Assembly (NCBI RefSeq): GCF_902497785.1
Contig: NZ_CABVHK010000024.1
Coordinates: 37,042 to 101,041, forward strand
Length of the DNA: 64,000 nt
Direction: 5' to 3'
Origin: Pseudomonas fluorescens
GTDB lineage: Bacteria > Pseudomonadota > Gammaproteobacteria > Pseudomonadales > Pseudomonadaceae
The translations under genes were made by a program, and so were the position numbers. Positions 24,964 through 33,479 of the stretch are shown piece after piece (the first letter of the stretch is position 1; every line of letters starts with the position of its first letter). Below the pieces are notes generated by a model that did no database searches, was not told where the DNA came from, and saw nothing but the letters and a program-made list of their open reading frames with translations.

Positions 24964-26088
24964 TCAGTCTTGCCGATAAGGCAAGGCGGTCCTCGCTTCT
25001 TCGGCGTAGGCCATGACACCCAGGCGCTCCTGTTGCAGGAAATCTTTGACGGCAGCTTTCAGGCCGGGATGGCGCAGGTAATGCCAGGAATGGGTGATCA
25101 CCGGCTCAAATCCGCGAATCAGTTTGTGCTCACCCTGAGCACCGGCATCGAAACGCTGAAAGCCGTTGGCAATCGCATAGTCCATGCCCTGATAGAAACA
25201 CGTCTCGAAGTGCAGACGGTCGAACTCCGCCAGACAGCCCCAGTAACGGCCGTAAAAACTGTCACCGCCCACGAGACTGAAAGCCATGGCCACCGGCCGT
25301 GAGCCTTGTTTGGCCAACACCACGCGAATCGATTCCGGCATGCGCTCGGCCAACAGGCTGAAAAAATCCCGCGTCAGGTACGGCCGTTGCCGACGCACGG
25401 CGTAGGTGTTGGCGTAGCAGGCGTAAACGAAATCCCACTGCGCCTGATCCAGTTGCCTGCCTTCGAGCCATTCAAACTCGAAACCCTGCCCCGCCACCTG
25501 CTCGCGCTCTTTGCGCATCTGCTTGCGTTTGCGCGAACTGAGCGCATCGAGGAAGTCCTGAAAATCCCGATACCCGCGATTTTGCCAGTGGTACTGACAG
25601 CCAATGCGCTGCAACCAGCCCGGCTGTTGCGCCAGCGCCGCGTCGGTAGACGGGTCGGTGAAATTGATATGGGCGCTGGAGAGGTCTTCGACTTCAAGGT
25701 AGCCCGGCAAACTCTTGAGCAACTCAAACCCGTCCTCGACCGAGGCCGCCAGCAAACGCGGCCCACTGACCGGGCTGAACGGCACGGCGGTCAACAGTTT
25801 CGGGTAGTAGTCGATGCCGGCACGCTCACAGGCATCCGCCCAGGCGTGATCGAACACGTACTCGCCATAGGAGTGCCATTTGCGGTAACTCGGCAACGCG
25901 GCAATCAACCGATCACCTTCCATATGCAATAGATGTTCAGGCTGCCACCCGGAATGCGCGCTGACGCTGCCACTGTCTTCCAATGAACTGAGGAAGGCAT
26001 GGCGTAGAAACGGCTGAGTGTCCGGCACCAGGGCATCCCAGGTGTGCGGCGCTAGCTCGGACAGTTTTTCCAGACGTTGCAACGGCAT
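24964..26088 (-). CDS. GNAT/FemAB-like acyltransferase (DUF482 type)
   Basis: A 374-residue protein of the family once called DUF482 (peptidogalycan biosynthesis), whose fold is a pair of acyltransferase (GNAT) domains. Key segments are FLRHAFLSSLEDSGSVSAHS, YRDFQDFLDALSSRKRKQMR, YYPKLLTAVPFSPVSGPRLL and the final FDAGAQGEHKLIRGFEP, which is conserved. The reaction is unknown. I used ATG 26088 (MPLQRLEKLSEL) with GGAGAG upstream. It is convergent with aqpZ. Confidence 0.85.
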   Translation of the reverse strand: MPLQRLEKLSELAPHTWDALVPDTQPFLRHAFLSSLEDSGSVSAHSGWQPEHLLHMEGDRLIAALPSYRKWHSYGEYVFDHAWADACERAGIDYYPKLLTAVPFSPVSGPRLLAASVEDGFELLKSLPGYLEVEDLSSAHINFTDPSTDAALAQQPGWLQRIGCQYHWQNRGYRDFQDFLDALSSRKRKQMRKEREQVAGQGFEFEWLEGRQLDQAQWDFVYACYANTYAVRRQRPYLTRDFFSLLAERMPESIRVVLAKQGSRPVAMAFSLVGGDSFYGRYWGCLAEFDRLHFETCFYQGMDYAIANGFQRFDAGAQGEHKLIRGFEPVITHSWHYLRHPGLKAAVKDFLQQERLGVMAYAEEARTALPYRQD

Positions 26089-26225
26089 CAACTTCTCTCC
26101 ACATCGCGGCGTAAAGCCCTGCGAGTATCGCTGATCGCCGCCCGTTCCACACCCCGAATTCCGCCGACAGACCCCTCGAATGAAAGTTCACCGACGTTAC
26201 ACATCGTCATCTAGCCGCCATCACT

Positions 26226-26259
26226 TTGCCACTGCTTTGTCATAAACCATCGCGATACT
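26226..26259 (+). promoter_or_regulatory. Candidate PhoB box and -10 of the porin gene
   Basis: TTGCCAC (26226-26232) and TTGTCAT (26237-26243) are spaced 11 bases apart, like the two half-sites of a Pho box (consensus CTGTCAT), with 11 of 14 positions fitting. A -10-like GATACT (26254-26259) starts 11 bases after the box, the spacing of known PhoB promoters where the box replaces -35. It lies about 110 bases before the porin start. Confidence 0.6.
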
Positions 26260-26371
26260 GGCGCCAGTTTTTAGAGCGTCGGGTTCTAACCCGGTCAATG
26301 TTTTCCGTCCGTCAACGGTCGGTATTTGCCCCGGATGGCTCAGTCATCCCCTCTCATCTTCGGAGATTGAT

Positions 26372-27688
26372 ATGCGTCTTGCTTCCACGAAAACTGCGGC
26401 GGCCCTGTGTGGCGGTCTGCTGCTGGCCATGAGTGTTCCGGCCAGCGCCGCAGTCGACGCCAAACTGCTCGACATGCTCAAGGCAAACGGCTCGATTACC
26501 AACGCGCAATACGGCGAACTGCAAGCCGAACTGGCCCGGGATCAGAAAGATCAGCAAATCGCTCGTCAGGCTCAGCAAGAGACCAACGAACAAATCGCAG
26601 CAACCGCTAAGAAAACCAATGAACTGAGCACCTTCGATCAGAAACTGGCGTGGGCCGCCAAGACCCAGTTCAAGGGTGACGTGCGTTTCCGTCAGGAGAC
26701 CATCAAGAACGACGGCGTCTCCAACAACCGCGATTCGGATCGCCAGCGCGTGCGTGCCCGACTGGGTGCCTACACCGAGATCAACCCGCAAGTCGACACC
26801 GGCATTCGTATCGCCACCGGCAACAACGACGATGCTCGTTCCACCAACCAGAGTCTGGACAACTACTTCGACAAGAAGACCATCTGGCTCGACCAGGGTT
26901 ACGTCGACTACCACCCGACCGCCATCAAGAACCTGCACATCGTTGGCGGCAAGATGCCGCAGCAATGGGTGAGCATGGGCGACATCATCTGGGATAGCGA
27001 CATCAGCCCGGAAGGTCTGTCCCTGTCGTACAAGTACCCGCTGGGCTCCACCGCCGAGCTGTTCGGTAGCGCCGGCCACTACACCCTCAAGGACAACGTT
27101 GACGGCGACGGTGTGCAGTTCAAGCACGACTTGCGTCTGTACGCTGGCCAGTTGGGCGCGCGCTTCTCCATCACCGACAACCTGAAACTGACGTTGGGTG
27201 GCAGCGTCTACGGCTACGACAACGACGACGACATCACCGCCGGCGGCACCAGCATCCCGTCCGTACTGGCGACCAACGGCAACACCCCGAACGAGCAGTT
27301 CAAATTGTACGAAGGCTTTGGCTCGCTCGACATCGGCGGCCTGGCAGTGCCGCTGTCGCTGTACGGTCAGATCGTCAACAACGACGATGCCAGCAACGAC
27401 CAGGACATGGGTTGGCTGGCCGGCGTCAAGACCAAGTTCTACGGTTTCGGCGTGGACTACAACTACCGCGACGTACAGCGTAATGCCGTGGTCGGTGCGT
27501 TCACCGACTCCGACTTCGCCAACGGCTTCACCGGTTCGCGCGGCAGCAAGTTGAAAGTTAACTACGAGCTGGACAAGAACTTCGCCGTCGGCGCGACGTA
27601 CTTCATGGCTAAGTCGGACTACACCAACGCCACGTTGCGCGACTCGAAAATCAACACCCTGCAACTGGATGCCGAAGCCAAGTTCTGA
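26372..27688 (+). CDS. Putative outer-membrane porin (Porin_5 type)
   Basis: A 438-residue outer-membrane protein. The signal peptide is residues 1-26 (MRLASTKTAAALCGGLLLAM then SVPASA). A helical coiled segment rich in Gln and Ala (about residues 40-85) is followed by a beta-barrel with many aromatic and acidic strands and a final phenylalanine (LQLDAEAKF), as needed for barrel assembly. The helical N-terminal part before the barrel is typical of the Porin_5 putative-porin group. The candidate Pho box upstream suggests it responds to phosphate starvation, as OprP and OprO do, although it is not of their family by sequence. A strong terminator follows. Confidence 0.85.
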   Translation: MRLASTKTAAALCGGLLLAMSVPASAAVDAKLLDMLKANGSITNAQYGELQAELARDQKDQQIARQAQQETNEQIAATAKKTNELSTFDQKLAWAAKTQFKGDVRFRQETIKNDGVSNNRDSDRQRVRARLGAYTEINPQVDTGIRIATGNNDDARSTNQSLDNYFDKKTIWLDQGYVDYHPTAIKNLHIVGGKMPQQWVSMGDIIWDSDISPEGLSLSYKYPLGSTAELFGSAGHYTLKDNVDGDGVQFKHDLRLYAGQLGARFSITDNLKLTLGGSVYGYDNDDDITAGGTSIPSVLATNGNTPNEQFKLYEGFGSLDIGGLAVPLSLYGQIVNNDDASNDQDMGWLAGVKTKFYGFGVDYNYRDVQRNAVVGAFTDSDFANGFTGSRGSKLKVNYELDKNFAVGATYFMAKSDYTNATLRDSKINTLQLDAEAKF

Positions 27689-27734
27689 TTGCGTTCCATC
27701 ACTCGGGCAAGGAAGCCTGAGCTGATTTCTACAA

Positions 27735-27792
27735 ACTCGCGTTGCTGTATCGGTCCCCATCATCCGTCCGATACAGCAGCGCGAGTTTTTTT
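27735..27792 (+). terminator. Terminator of the porin gene
   Basis: Long stem ACTCGCGTTGCTGTATCGG pairs with CCGATACAGCAGCGCGAGT with one mismatch and is followed by a run of seven T residues. Confidence 0.92.
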
Positions 27793-27802
27793 GTTCACGC
27801 AA

Positions 27803-27880
27803 AAAAGATCGCAGCCTGCGGCAGCTCCTACAAGTGGATTGCGTATCCCTGTAGGAGCTGCCGCAGGCTGCGATCTTTTA
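27803..27880. repeat. REPIN, GTAGGAGCTGCCGCAGGC class
   Basis: Inverted REP pair with a loop of about 20 bases, lying between the porin terminator and the ketoacyl-synthase gene end. Confidence 0.92.
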
Positions 27881-27888
27881 AAACAAAC

Positions 27889-29010
27889 TCAGCGCTTGCG
27901 CAAAATCACGCTACCAATCGAATACCCCGCGCCAAACGAGCTGAGCACTGCCAGCGAACCGGCCGCCAGATCATCCTGATTCTTGTGAAACGCAATCACC
28001 GAACCGGCGGAGCTGGTGTTGGCGTAGGTGTCGAGAATCACCGGGGCTTCTTCCTCGGTGGCTTCGCGACCCAGCAGTTTCTTCACGATCAGGTGGTTCA
28101 TGCTCAGGTTGGCCTGGTGCAACCAGAAGCGCTTCACGTCGCCGACGTTGAGCTGGTTCTCTGCCAGATGCGCACCAATCAGCTCGGCCACCATCGGGCA
28201 GACTTCCTTGAACACCTTGCGGCCTTCCTGCACGAACAGTTTGTCCTTGGCGCCGATGCCCTCTTCCGCCGCGCGGTTGAGGAAGCCGAAGTTGTTGCGG
28301 ATGTTGTTGGAGAACTTGGTCAGCAGTTTGGTGCTGACCACATCGAACTGGTACTTGGAGATGGCCAGGTCTGCGCGTTCGATGATCACTGCAGTGGCGG
28401 CGTCGCCGAAGATGAAGTGGCTGTCGCGGTCACGGAAATTCAGGTGACCGGTGCAGACTTCCGGGTTGACCATCAGGATCGCCCGGGCCTGGCCCAATTG
28501 CACGCTGTTGGCAGCGGCCTGGATACCGAAAGTCGCCGAAGAACAGGCCACGTTCATGTCGAAACCGAAACCCTGGATGCCCAGCGCTTCCTGAACTTCA
28601 ACGGCAATGGCCGGGTAGGCACGTTGCAGGTTGGAGCAGGCGACGATCACGCCGTCGATGTCGGCGGCAGTTTTGCCGGCGCGCTGCAAGGCTTGTTCGG
28701 CGGCGCCGATAGCCATCTGACACAGGACCGACCATTCGTCGTTCGAACGCTCCGGCAAGCGCGGCGCCATGCGGTGCGGGTCGAGAATGCCGTCCTTGTC
28801 CATCACAAAGCGGCTTTTGATACCGGAGGCTTTTTCGATAAACGCGGCGCTGGACTCGGTCAAGGCCTCGACTTCGCCACGGGCGATGGCGTCGGCGTTG
28901 TCGGCGTTGAACAGCGCGACGTAAGCGTTGAAAGACTGCACCAGCTCTTCGTTGGAAATGCTGTTGGCCGGGGTGTACAGGCCGGTGCCGCTGATGACGA
29001 CGTTATGCAT
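27889..29010 (-). CDS. Beta-ketoacyl-ACP synthase III, PA3286-like
   Basis: A 373-residue thiolase-fold condensing enzyme. The nucleophile Cys156 lies in NVACSSATFG, with His in FWLHQANLS and Asn in TYANTSSAGS. It is longer than FabH and shows the insert KFSNNIRNNFGFLN of the P. aeruginosa PA3286 type. PA3286 was shown to condense octanoyl-CoA from beta-oxidation with malonyl-ACP, feeding fatty-acid synthesis; the same role is inferred here. Start ATG at 29010 (MHNVVISGTGLYTP) is internal to a longer frame. It is the only gene in its unit. Confidence 0.9.
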   Translation of the reverse strand: MHNVVISGTGLYTPANSISNEELVQSFNAYVALFNADNADAIARGEVEALTESSAAFIEKASGIKSRFVMDKDGILDPHRMAPRLPERSNDEWSVLCQMAIGAAEQALQRAGKTAADIDGVIVACSNLQRAYPAIAVEVQEALGIQGFGFDMNVACSSATFGIQAAANSVQLGQARAILMVNPEVCTGHLNFRDRDSHFIFGDAATAVIIERADLAISKYQFDVVSTKLLTKFSNNIRNNFGFLNRAAEEGIGAKDKLFVQEGRKVFKEVCPMVAELIGAHLAENQLNVGDVKRFWLHQANLSMNHLIVKKLLGREATEEEAPVILDTYANTSSAGSVIAFHKNQDDLAAGSLAVLSSFGAGYSIGSVILRKR

Positions 29011-29320
29011 GGTCGTTTCTCTAATCTGTTCAGGCAGAAAGCGTTGGCACCGACGTACCAACACACAAAGGGTCCGTTTCCGTCAGAGGAAGCACACCTG
29101 GCATCGCTTTATTCCGAACCGCCCGAACCTTGAAGGGCTCAAAACCGCGGGGCCGGCGTTTATAGGCGCGAAGTTTGCCATAAACGTTGGGGTTTGGCGC
29201 CTTTTGCCTTCACCTGTAGGAGCTGCCGAAGGCTGCGATCTTTTGATCTTTGTTTGTCGCGACACCTGAAGATCAAAAGATCGCAGCCTTCGGCAGCTCC
29301 TACAGGGAATTGAGGTGTTT
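29011..29320. other. Intergenic region upstream of the ketoacyl-synthase gene
   Basis: A spacer of 310 bases. The promoter of the ketoacyl-synthase gene should be near 29020-29150, which has no obvious consensus. A REPIN covers 29213-29307 at the hrpA end. No gene is supported. Confidence 0.55.
29213..29307. repeat. REPIN, GTAGGAGCTGCCGAAGGC class
   Basis: Inverted REP pair with arms of about 36 bases extending into GATC, located just past the hrpA stop codon. Confidence 0.93.
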
Positions 29321-32300
29321 TCAGGGTTCGACCTGGCTCCATTGCTTGCTCAAGCGCTTGTCGGAGATTGGCACTTTGGTCCCCAGTTGCTGGGCGAACA
29401 GCGAAACCCGGTATTCCTCCAGCCACCAGCGGTACAACTCCAGCTGCGGATCGCGCTTGCCTTCCTGGGCGTGTTTGCTGGCGCGGGCCTGGTATTGAGC
29501 CCAGAGACCGGACAATTCGCCGCTCCACACTCGATCCTTTTGCACCTGAGCGCCGAGTTTTTCGAAGCGCTGCTCGATGGCTTTCAGGTAACGCGGCAGC
29601 TCCTTGAGCCACTGCATCGGCGTTTCCCGGACAAAACCCGGGTACACCAGATGACTGAGCTGCTGCTTGATGTCGTTCAGGGCCACGGCTTGCGCCAGGT
29701 CGATCTTGCCCTTGAAGCGTTTTTGCAGGCCGTGCCAGAGCTTGAGAATCTCCAGGGTCAGCTTCGCCAGACGCTCGGCGTGCTCGGTCCAGCCACCGCG
29801 TTTACGCTCGGCCAGCGCCGCCAGCCCGGCACCGTCTCGCGGCAAAGGGTCTTCGCCATCGAGGATGCAGCTGTCGAGACTGGCCAGCAGAATGTCTTCC
29901 ACCAGGCTGTCGATCCGCCCCATGTCGCGGTACATCAGGCCCAGCTCGGTGAGCCCCGGCAACTTGCCGCGCAGGAACTTCGCCGGTTCCGCCAGTTGCT
30001 GCATCAACAAACGCTGTAACGCCCGGCGATGCTGGAACTCAGCTTCGGCCGGCGTCGAGAATCGCCCTTCCTTGACCGTGCCCGCCTCTTCGACCAGCGC
30101 CGGATACACCGTCATCGACAGCCCGGCGATCTTCTGCTGAGTCTTTTCCGCCACCGCTGCGAAGACCTTCGCTTCGACCGGCTGCTGACTTTTCGCCGTT
30201 TGCGGCACCGCCAATGCCGCCTGACTCGCCTGCGCGAATCGCGCAGTCAGTTGCGCCAGATCACGCCCCTCGCCGAGGAATTTGCCCTGGCCATCGACGA
30301 TTTCCAGGTTCATCCGCAAGTGACTTTCCACCTGCTGCGCCGCTTCGGCCCAGGCCTCATCGCTGACCCGCGCACCGGTCATGCGCAGCAATTCGCGGCC
30401 CAAGGCCTGAGGCAACGAGCCCTCGGCGAAGGTCATGCGTTGCAACGCGGCTTTGACGAAGTCCGGCACCGGCACGAAATTTTTGCGCAGGGCTTTAGGT
30501 AAATTGCGCACCAGCGCGATGCACTTGGCCTCGATCACGCCGGGCACCAGCCATTCCAGGCGTTCCGGCGGCAGCATCGGCAATAGCGGCGCCGGCACCC
30601 GCAAGGTCACGCCGTCGCGTGGGTGGTTGGGTTCGAAGTGGTAACTCAATGACAGTTCCAGATCACCGATGTGCAAGGTGTCCGGGTAATGCAATGCGGT
30701 GACTTCACTGGCCTCGCGGGCCAGCACGTCTTCTTCGCGCATGATCAGTAATTGCGGATCTTTCTGGCTGTTGACCCGATACCAGCTGTCGAAGGTCGCG
30801 GTCTGGTGAATTTCCGCCGGCAATCGCGCGTCGTAGAAGGCGAACAGGGTTTCTTCGTCGGCCAGAATGTCACGGCGGCGGGCCTTGGCTTCCAGTTCGT
30901 CGAGTTGTTCCAGCAACTGTGCGTTGGCGGTCAGGCACTTGGCTCTGGATTGAATCTCGCCGCGCACCAAGCCTTCGCGAATGAAAAACTCACGGGACAC
31001 CACCGGATCAATAGGCCCGTAATGCACCGGCCGGCGACCGACCACGATTAGCCCGAACAGGGTGATCTGTTCGAACGCCACAACCTGTCCGCGCTTCTTC
31101 TCCCAATGCGGTTCGAAGTGGTTTTTCTTGATCAGGTGCCCGGCCAGCGGCTCGATCCAGTCGGCGTCGATCTTGGCCACCATGCGCGCATACAGCTTGG
31201 TGGTTTCCACCAGCTCGGCGGTCATCAGCCATTGCGGACGCTTCTTGCCGAGGCCCGATGACGGGTGAATCCAGAACCGCCGCTGACGGGCGCCGAGGTA
31301 ATCGCCGTCCTCGGTTTTCTGGCCGATCTGGCTGAGCAATCCGGACAGCACCGCTTTGTGCAGCTTCGGGTAATCCGCCGGCTCTTTATTGAGGCTCAAT
31401 TGCATGTCGCGGCAGATCAGGCTGAGCTGACGGTGCGAATCGCGCCACTCGCGCAGGCGCAGGTAATTGAGGAAATTCTTGCGGCACCAGTTGCGCAGCG
31501 GGCTCGCGGTCAACGCCTGGCGCTGCTCTTCAAAACCACGCCACAGATTGACCAGCCCGGCGAAGTCCGAGTCTACGTCCTTCCATTGTGCGTGGGCCTG
31601 ATCCGCCGCTTGCTGGCGCTCTGGCGGACGTTCGCGCGGGTCCTGGATCGACATGGCGCTGGCAACGATCAGCACTTCCTGCAAGCTGCCGAGTTTCGCC
31701 GCTTCCAGCAGCATGCGGCCCATGCGCGGGTCCACCGGCAAACGCGCCAGGTTACGACCCAGCGGCGTCAGCTGGCTGTTGCGGTCCACTGCCGAGAGTT
31801 CTTGCAGCAAGTTGAAACCGTCGCTGATGGCTTTGCCATCCGGCGGCTCGATAAACGGGAAATCGGTGATCTCGCCGAGACGCAGATGGAGCATCTGCAG
31901 GATCACGGCGGCAAGGTTGGTCCGCAGGATTTCCGGGTCGGTAAATTCCGGGCGACCGAGGAAATCTTCTTCGCTGAACAACCGCACGCAAATGCCCGGC
32001 TCGACCCGTCCGCAGCGGCCTTTACGCTGATTGGCGCTGGCCTGGGAAATCGCTTCGATCGGCAGGCGCTGAACCTTGGCGCGATAGCTGTAACGGCTGA
32101 TGCGCGCAGTGCCGCTGTCGATCACGTAACGAATGCCCGGCACGGTCAGCGAAGTTTCGGCAACGTTGGTCGCCAGCACCACGCGACGGCCTGGGTGCGA
32201 CTGGAAAATCCGCTGCTGTTCCGCCGGCGATAACCGCGCGTACAACGGCAGGATTTCGGTGTGCTTGAGCTGGGCCTTGCGCAGCATGTCGGCGGCGTCG

Positions 32301-33232
32301 CGAATCTCCCGCTCGCCGGGCAGAAACACCAGCACATCGCCGGGGCTCTTGCGCTCGCTGCGTTCGAACGCGGCGATTTCATCGAGGGTGGCGAGGATCG
32401 CCTGATCCACGGTCAAGTCATCCTCGACGCGGTTGCCCTCCTCGTCCTGCTCCAGGGTCAGTGGCCGATACCAGGTTTCCACCGGGAAGGTGCGGCCGGA
32501 GACTTCGACAATCGGTGCGTCATCGAAATGTTTGGAGAAGCGCTCAAGATCGATGGTCGCCGAGGTGATGATAACTTTCAGGTCCGGACGACGGGGCAGC
32601 AGGGTCTTCAGGTAGCCGAGCAGAAAGTCGATGTTCAGACTGCGCTCGTGGGCTTCGTCGACGATGATGGTGTCGTAGCGTTCGAGGTAGCGGTCGTTCT
32701 GGGTTTCAGCCAGCAGGATGCCGTCGGTCATCAGTTTGATCAGGGTGTTGGAATCGCTCTGATCCTCGAAGCGCACCTGATAGCCGACCAGCGAACCCAG
32801 GGGCGTCGCCAGTTCTTCGGCGACCCGGCTGGCGACACTGCGCGCCGCGATTCGACGCGGCTGGGTGTGGCCGATCAGGCCATGCTGGCCGCGACCGATT
32901 TCCAGGCAGATCTTCGGCAACTGGGTGGTTTTACCCGAACCGGTTTCGCCGGCAATGATCAGCACCTGATGCTTGAGCAGCGCCGCTTTGATTTCGTCGC
33001 GCTTGGCGGCGATCGGCAAACTGTCGTCGTAACGAATCACGGGCAGGCTGGCTCGCCGCGCCAGCACCTGATCGCAGGACGCCTGCAGGCGCGTCACCCA
33101 CTGGGCCAGCTTGGCCTCGTCGGGTTTCTTGCGCAGCTCCAGCAACTGCCGCCGCAGCCGGTGGCGGTCGGCGAGCATGGCGTGATCGAGGTTATTCAGC
33201 AGTTTGTCGATTGAAGGCGATTCGTCAGTCAT
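29321..33232 (-). CDS. hrpA: ATP-dependent RNA helicase HrpA
   Basis: A 1303-residue DEAH-box helicase, the usual length for HrpA. Walker A is GETGSGKT (95-102), DEAH at 192-195 (VDEAHERSLN), SAT in TSATIDLERF, and the QRKGRCGRVEPG motif VI near residue 405. The helicase-associated and OB-like domains follow, then a long C-terminal HrpA-specific part. HrpA unwinds RNA and rescues stalled ribosomes in E. coli; fimbrial mRNA processing is also reported. Start ATG at 33232 (MTDESPSIDK) is preceded by a good AGG site. It is monocistronic, with REPINs at both sides. Confidence 0.95.
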   Translation of the reverse strand: MTDESPSIDKLLNNLDHAMLADRHRLRRQLLELRKKPDEAKLAQWVTRLQASCDQVLARRASLPVIRYDDSLPIAAKRDEIKAALLKHQVLIIAGETGSGKTTQLPKICLEIGRGQHGLIGHTQPRRIAARSVASRVAEELATPLGSLVGYQVRFEDQSDSNTLIKLMTDGILLAETQNDRYLERYDTIIVDEAHERSLNIDFLLGYLKTLLPRRPDLKVIITSATIDLERFSKHFDDAPIVEVSGRTFPVETWYRPLTLEQDEEGNRVEDDLTVDQAILATLDEIAAFERSERKSPGDVLVFLPGEREIRDAADMLRKAQLKHTEILPLYARLSPAEQQRIFQSHPGRRVVLATNVAETSLTVPGIRYVIDSGTARISRYSYRAKVQRLPIEAISQASANQRKGRCGRVEPGICVRLFSEEDFLGRPEFTDPEILRTNLAAVILQMLHLRLGEITDFPFIEPPDGKAISDGFNLLQELSAVDRNSQLTPLGRNLARLPVDPRMGRMLLEAAKLGSLQEVLIVASAMSIQDPRERPPERQQAADQAHAQWKDVDSDFAGLVNLWRGFEEQRQALTASPLRNWCRKNFLNYLRLREWRDSHRQLSLICRDMQLSLNKEPADYPKLHKAVLSGLLSQIGQKTEDGDYLGARQRRFWIHPSSGLGKKRPQWLMTAELVETTKLYARMVAKIDADWIEPLAGHLIKKNHFEPHWEKKRGQVVAFEQITLFGLIVVGRRPVHYGPIDPVVSREFFIREGLVRGEIQSRAKCLTANAQLLEQLDELEAKARRRDILADEETLFAFYDARLPAEIHQTATFDSWYRVNSQKDPQLLIMREEDVLAREASEVTALHYPDTLHIGDLELSLSYHFEPNHPRDGVTLRVPAPLLPMLPPERLEWLVPGVIEAKCIALVRNLPKALRKNFVPVPDFVKAALQRMTFAEGSLPQALGRELLRMTGARVSDEAWAEAAQQVESHLRMNLEIVDGQGKFLGEGRDLAQLTARFAQASQAALAVPQTAKSQQPVEAKVFAAVAEKTQQKIAGLSMTVYPALVEEAGTVKEGRFSTPAEAEFQHRRALQRLLMQQLAEPAKFLRGKLPGLTELGLMYRDMGRIDSLVEDILLASLDSCILDGEDPLPRDGAGLAALAERKRGGWTEHAERLAKLTLEILKLWHGLQKRFKGKIDLAQAVALNDIKQQLSHLVYPGFVRETPMQWLKELPRYLKAIEQRFEKLGAQVQKDRVWSGELSGLWAQYQARASKHAQEGKRDPQLELYRWWLEEYRVSLFAQQLGTKVPISDKRLSKQWSQVEP

Positions 33233-33314
33233 CAGGTAAGCAATAAGTCGTCTAGTGGCGCAGGGGGCGGATTGTCGCAGATTTGCGCATGCGGCGACGA
33301 ATGCAACCTGCTTT

Positions 33315-33445
33315 TGTGGCGAGGGGATTTATCCCCGTTGGACCGCGAAGCGGTCCCAAAACCCACCGCGAATTGTCAGACAGACCGAATCGAATGGTTG
33401 GGCGACTGCTGCGCAGCCGAACGGGGATGAATCCCCTCGCCACAG
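33315..33445. repeat. REPIN, TGTGGCGAGGGGATTTATCC class
   Basis: Inverted pair of the same class as the element at 6598. It lies between the hrpA start and the aceK end, so it is upstream of hrpA. Confidence 0.92.
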
Positions 33446-33479
33446 TAAATCACATCCCCAAAGGGGGTCAGCCGGTGGG

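Noticed and set aside
26354..27802. 482-residue open frame opposite the porin gene
   Set aside because: It is the complement of a porin with signal peptide and C-terminal Phe. The reverse protein is a Val/Gly/Gln-rich shadow.
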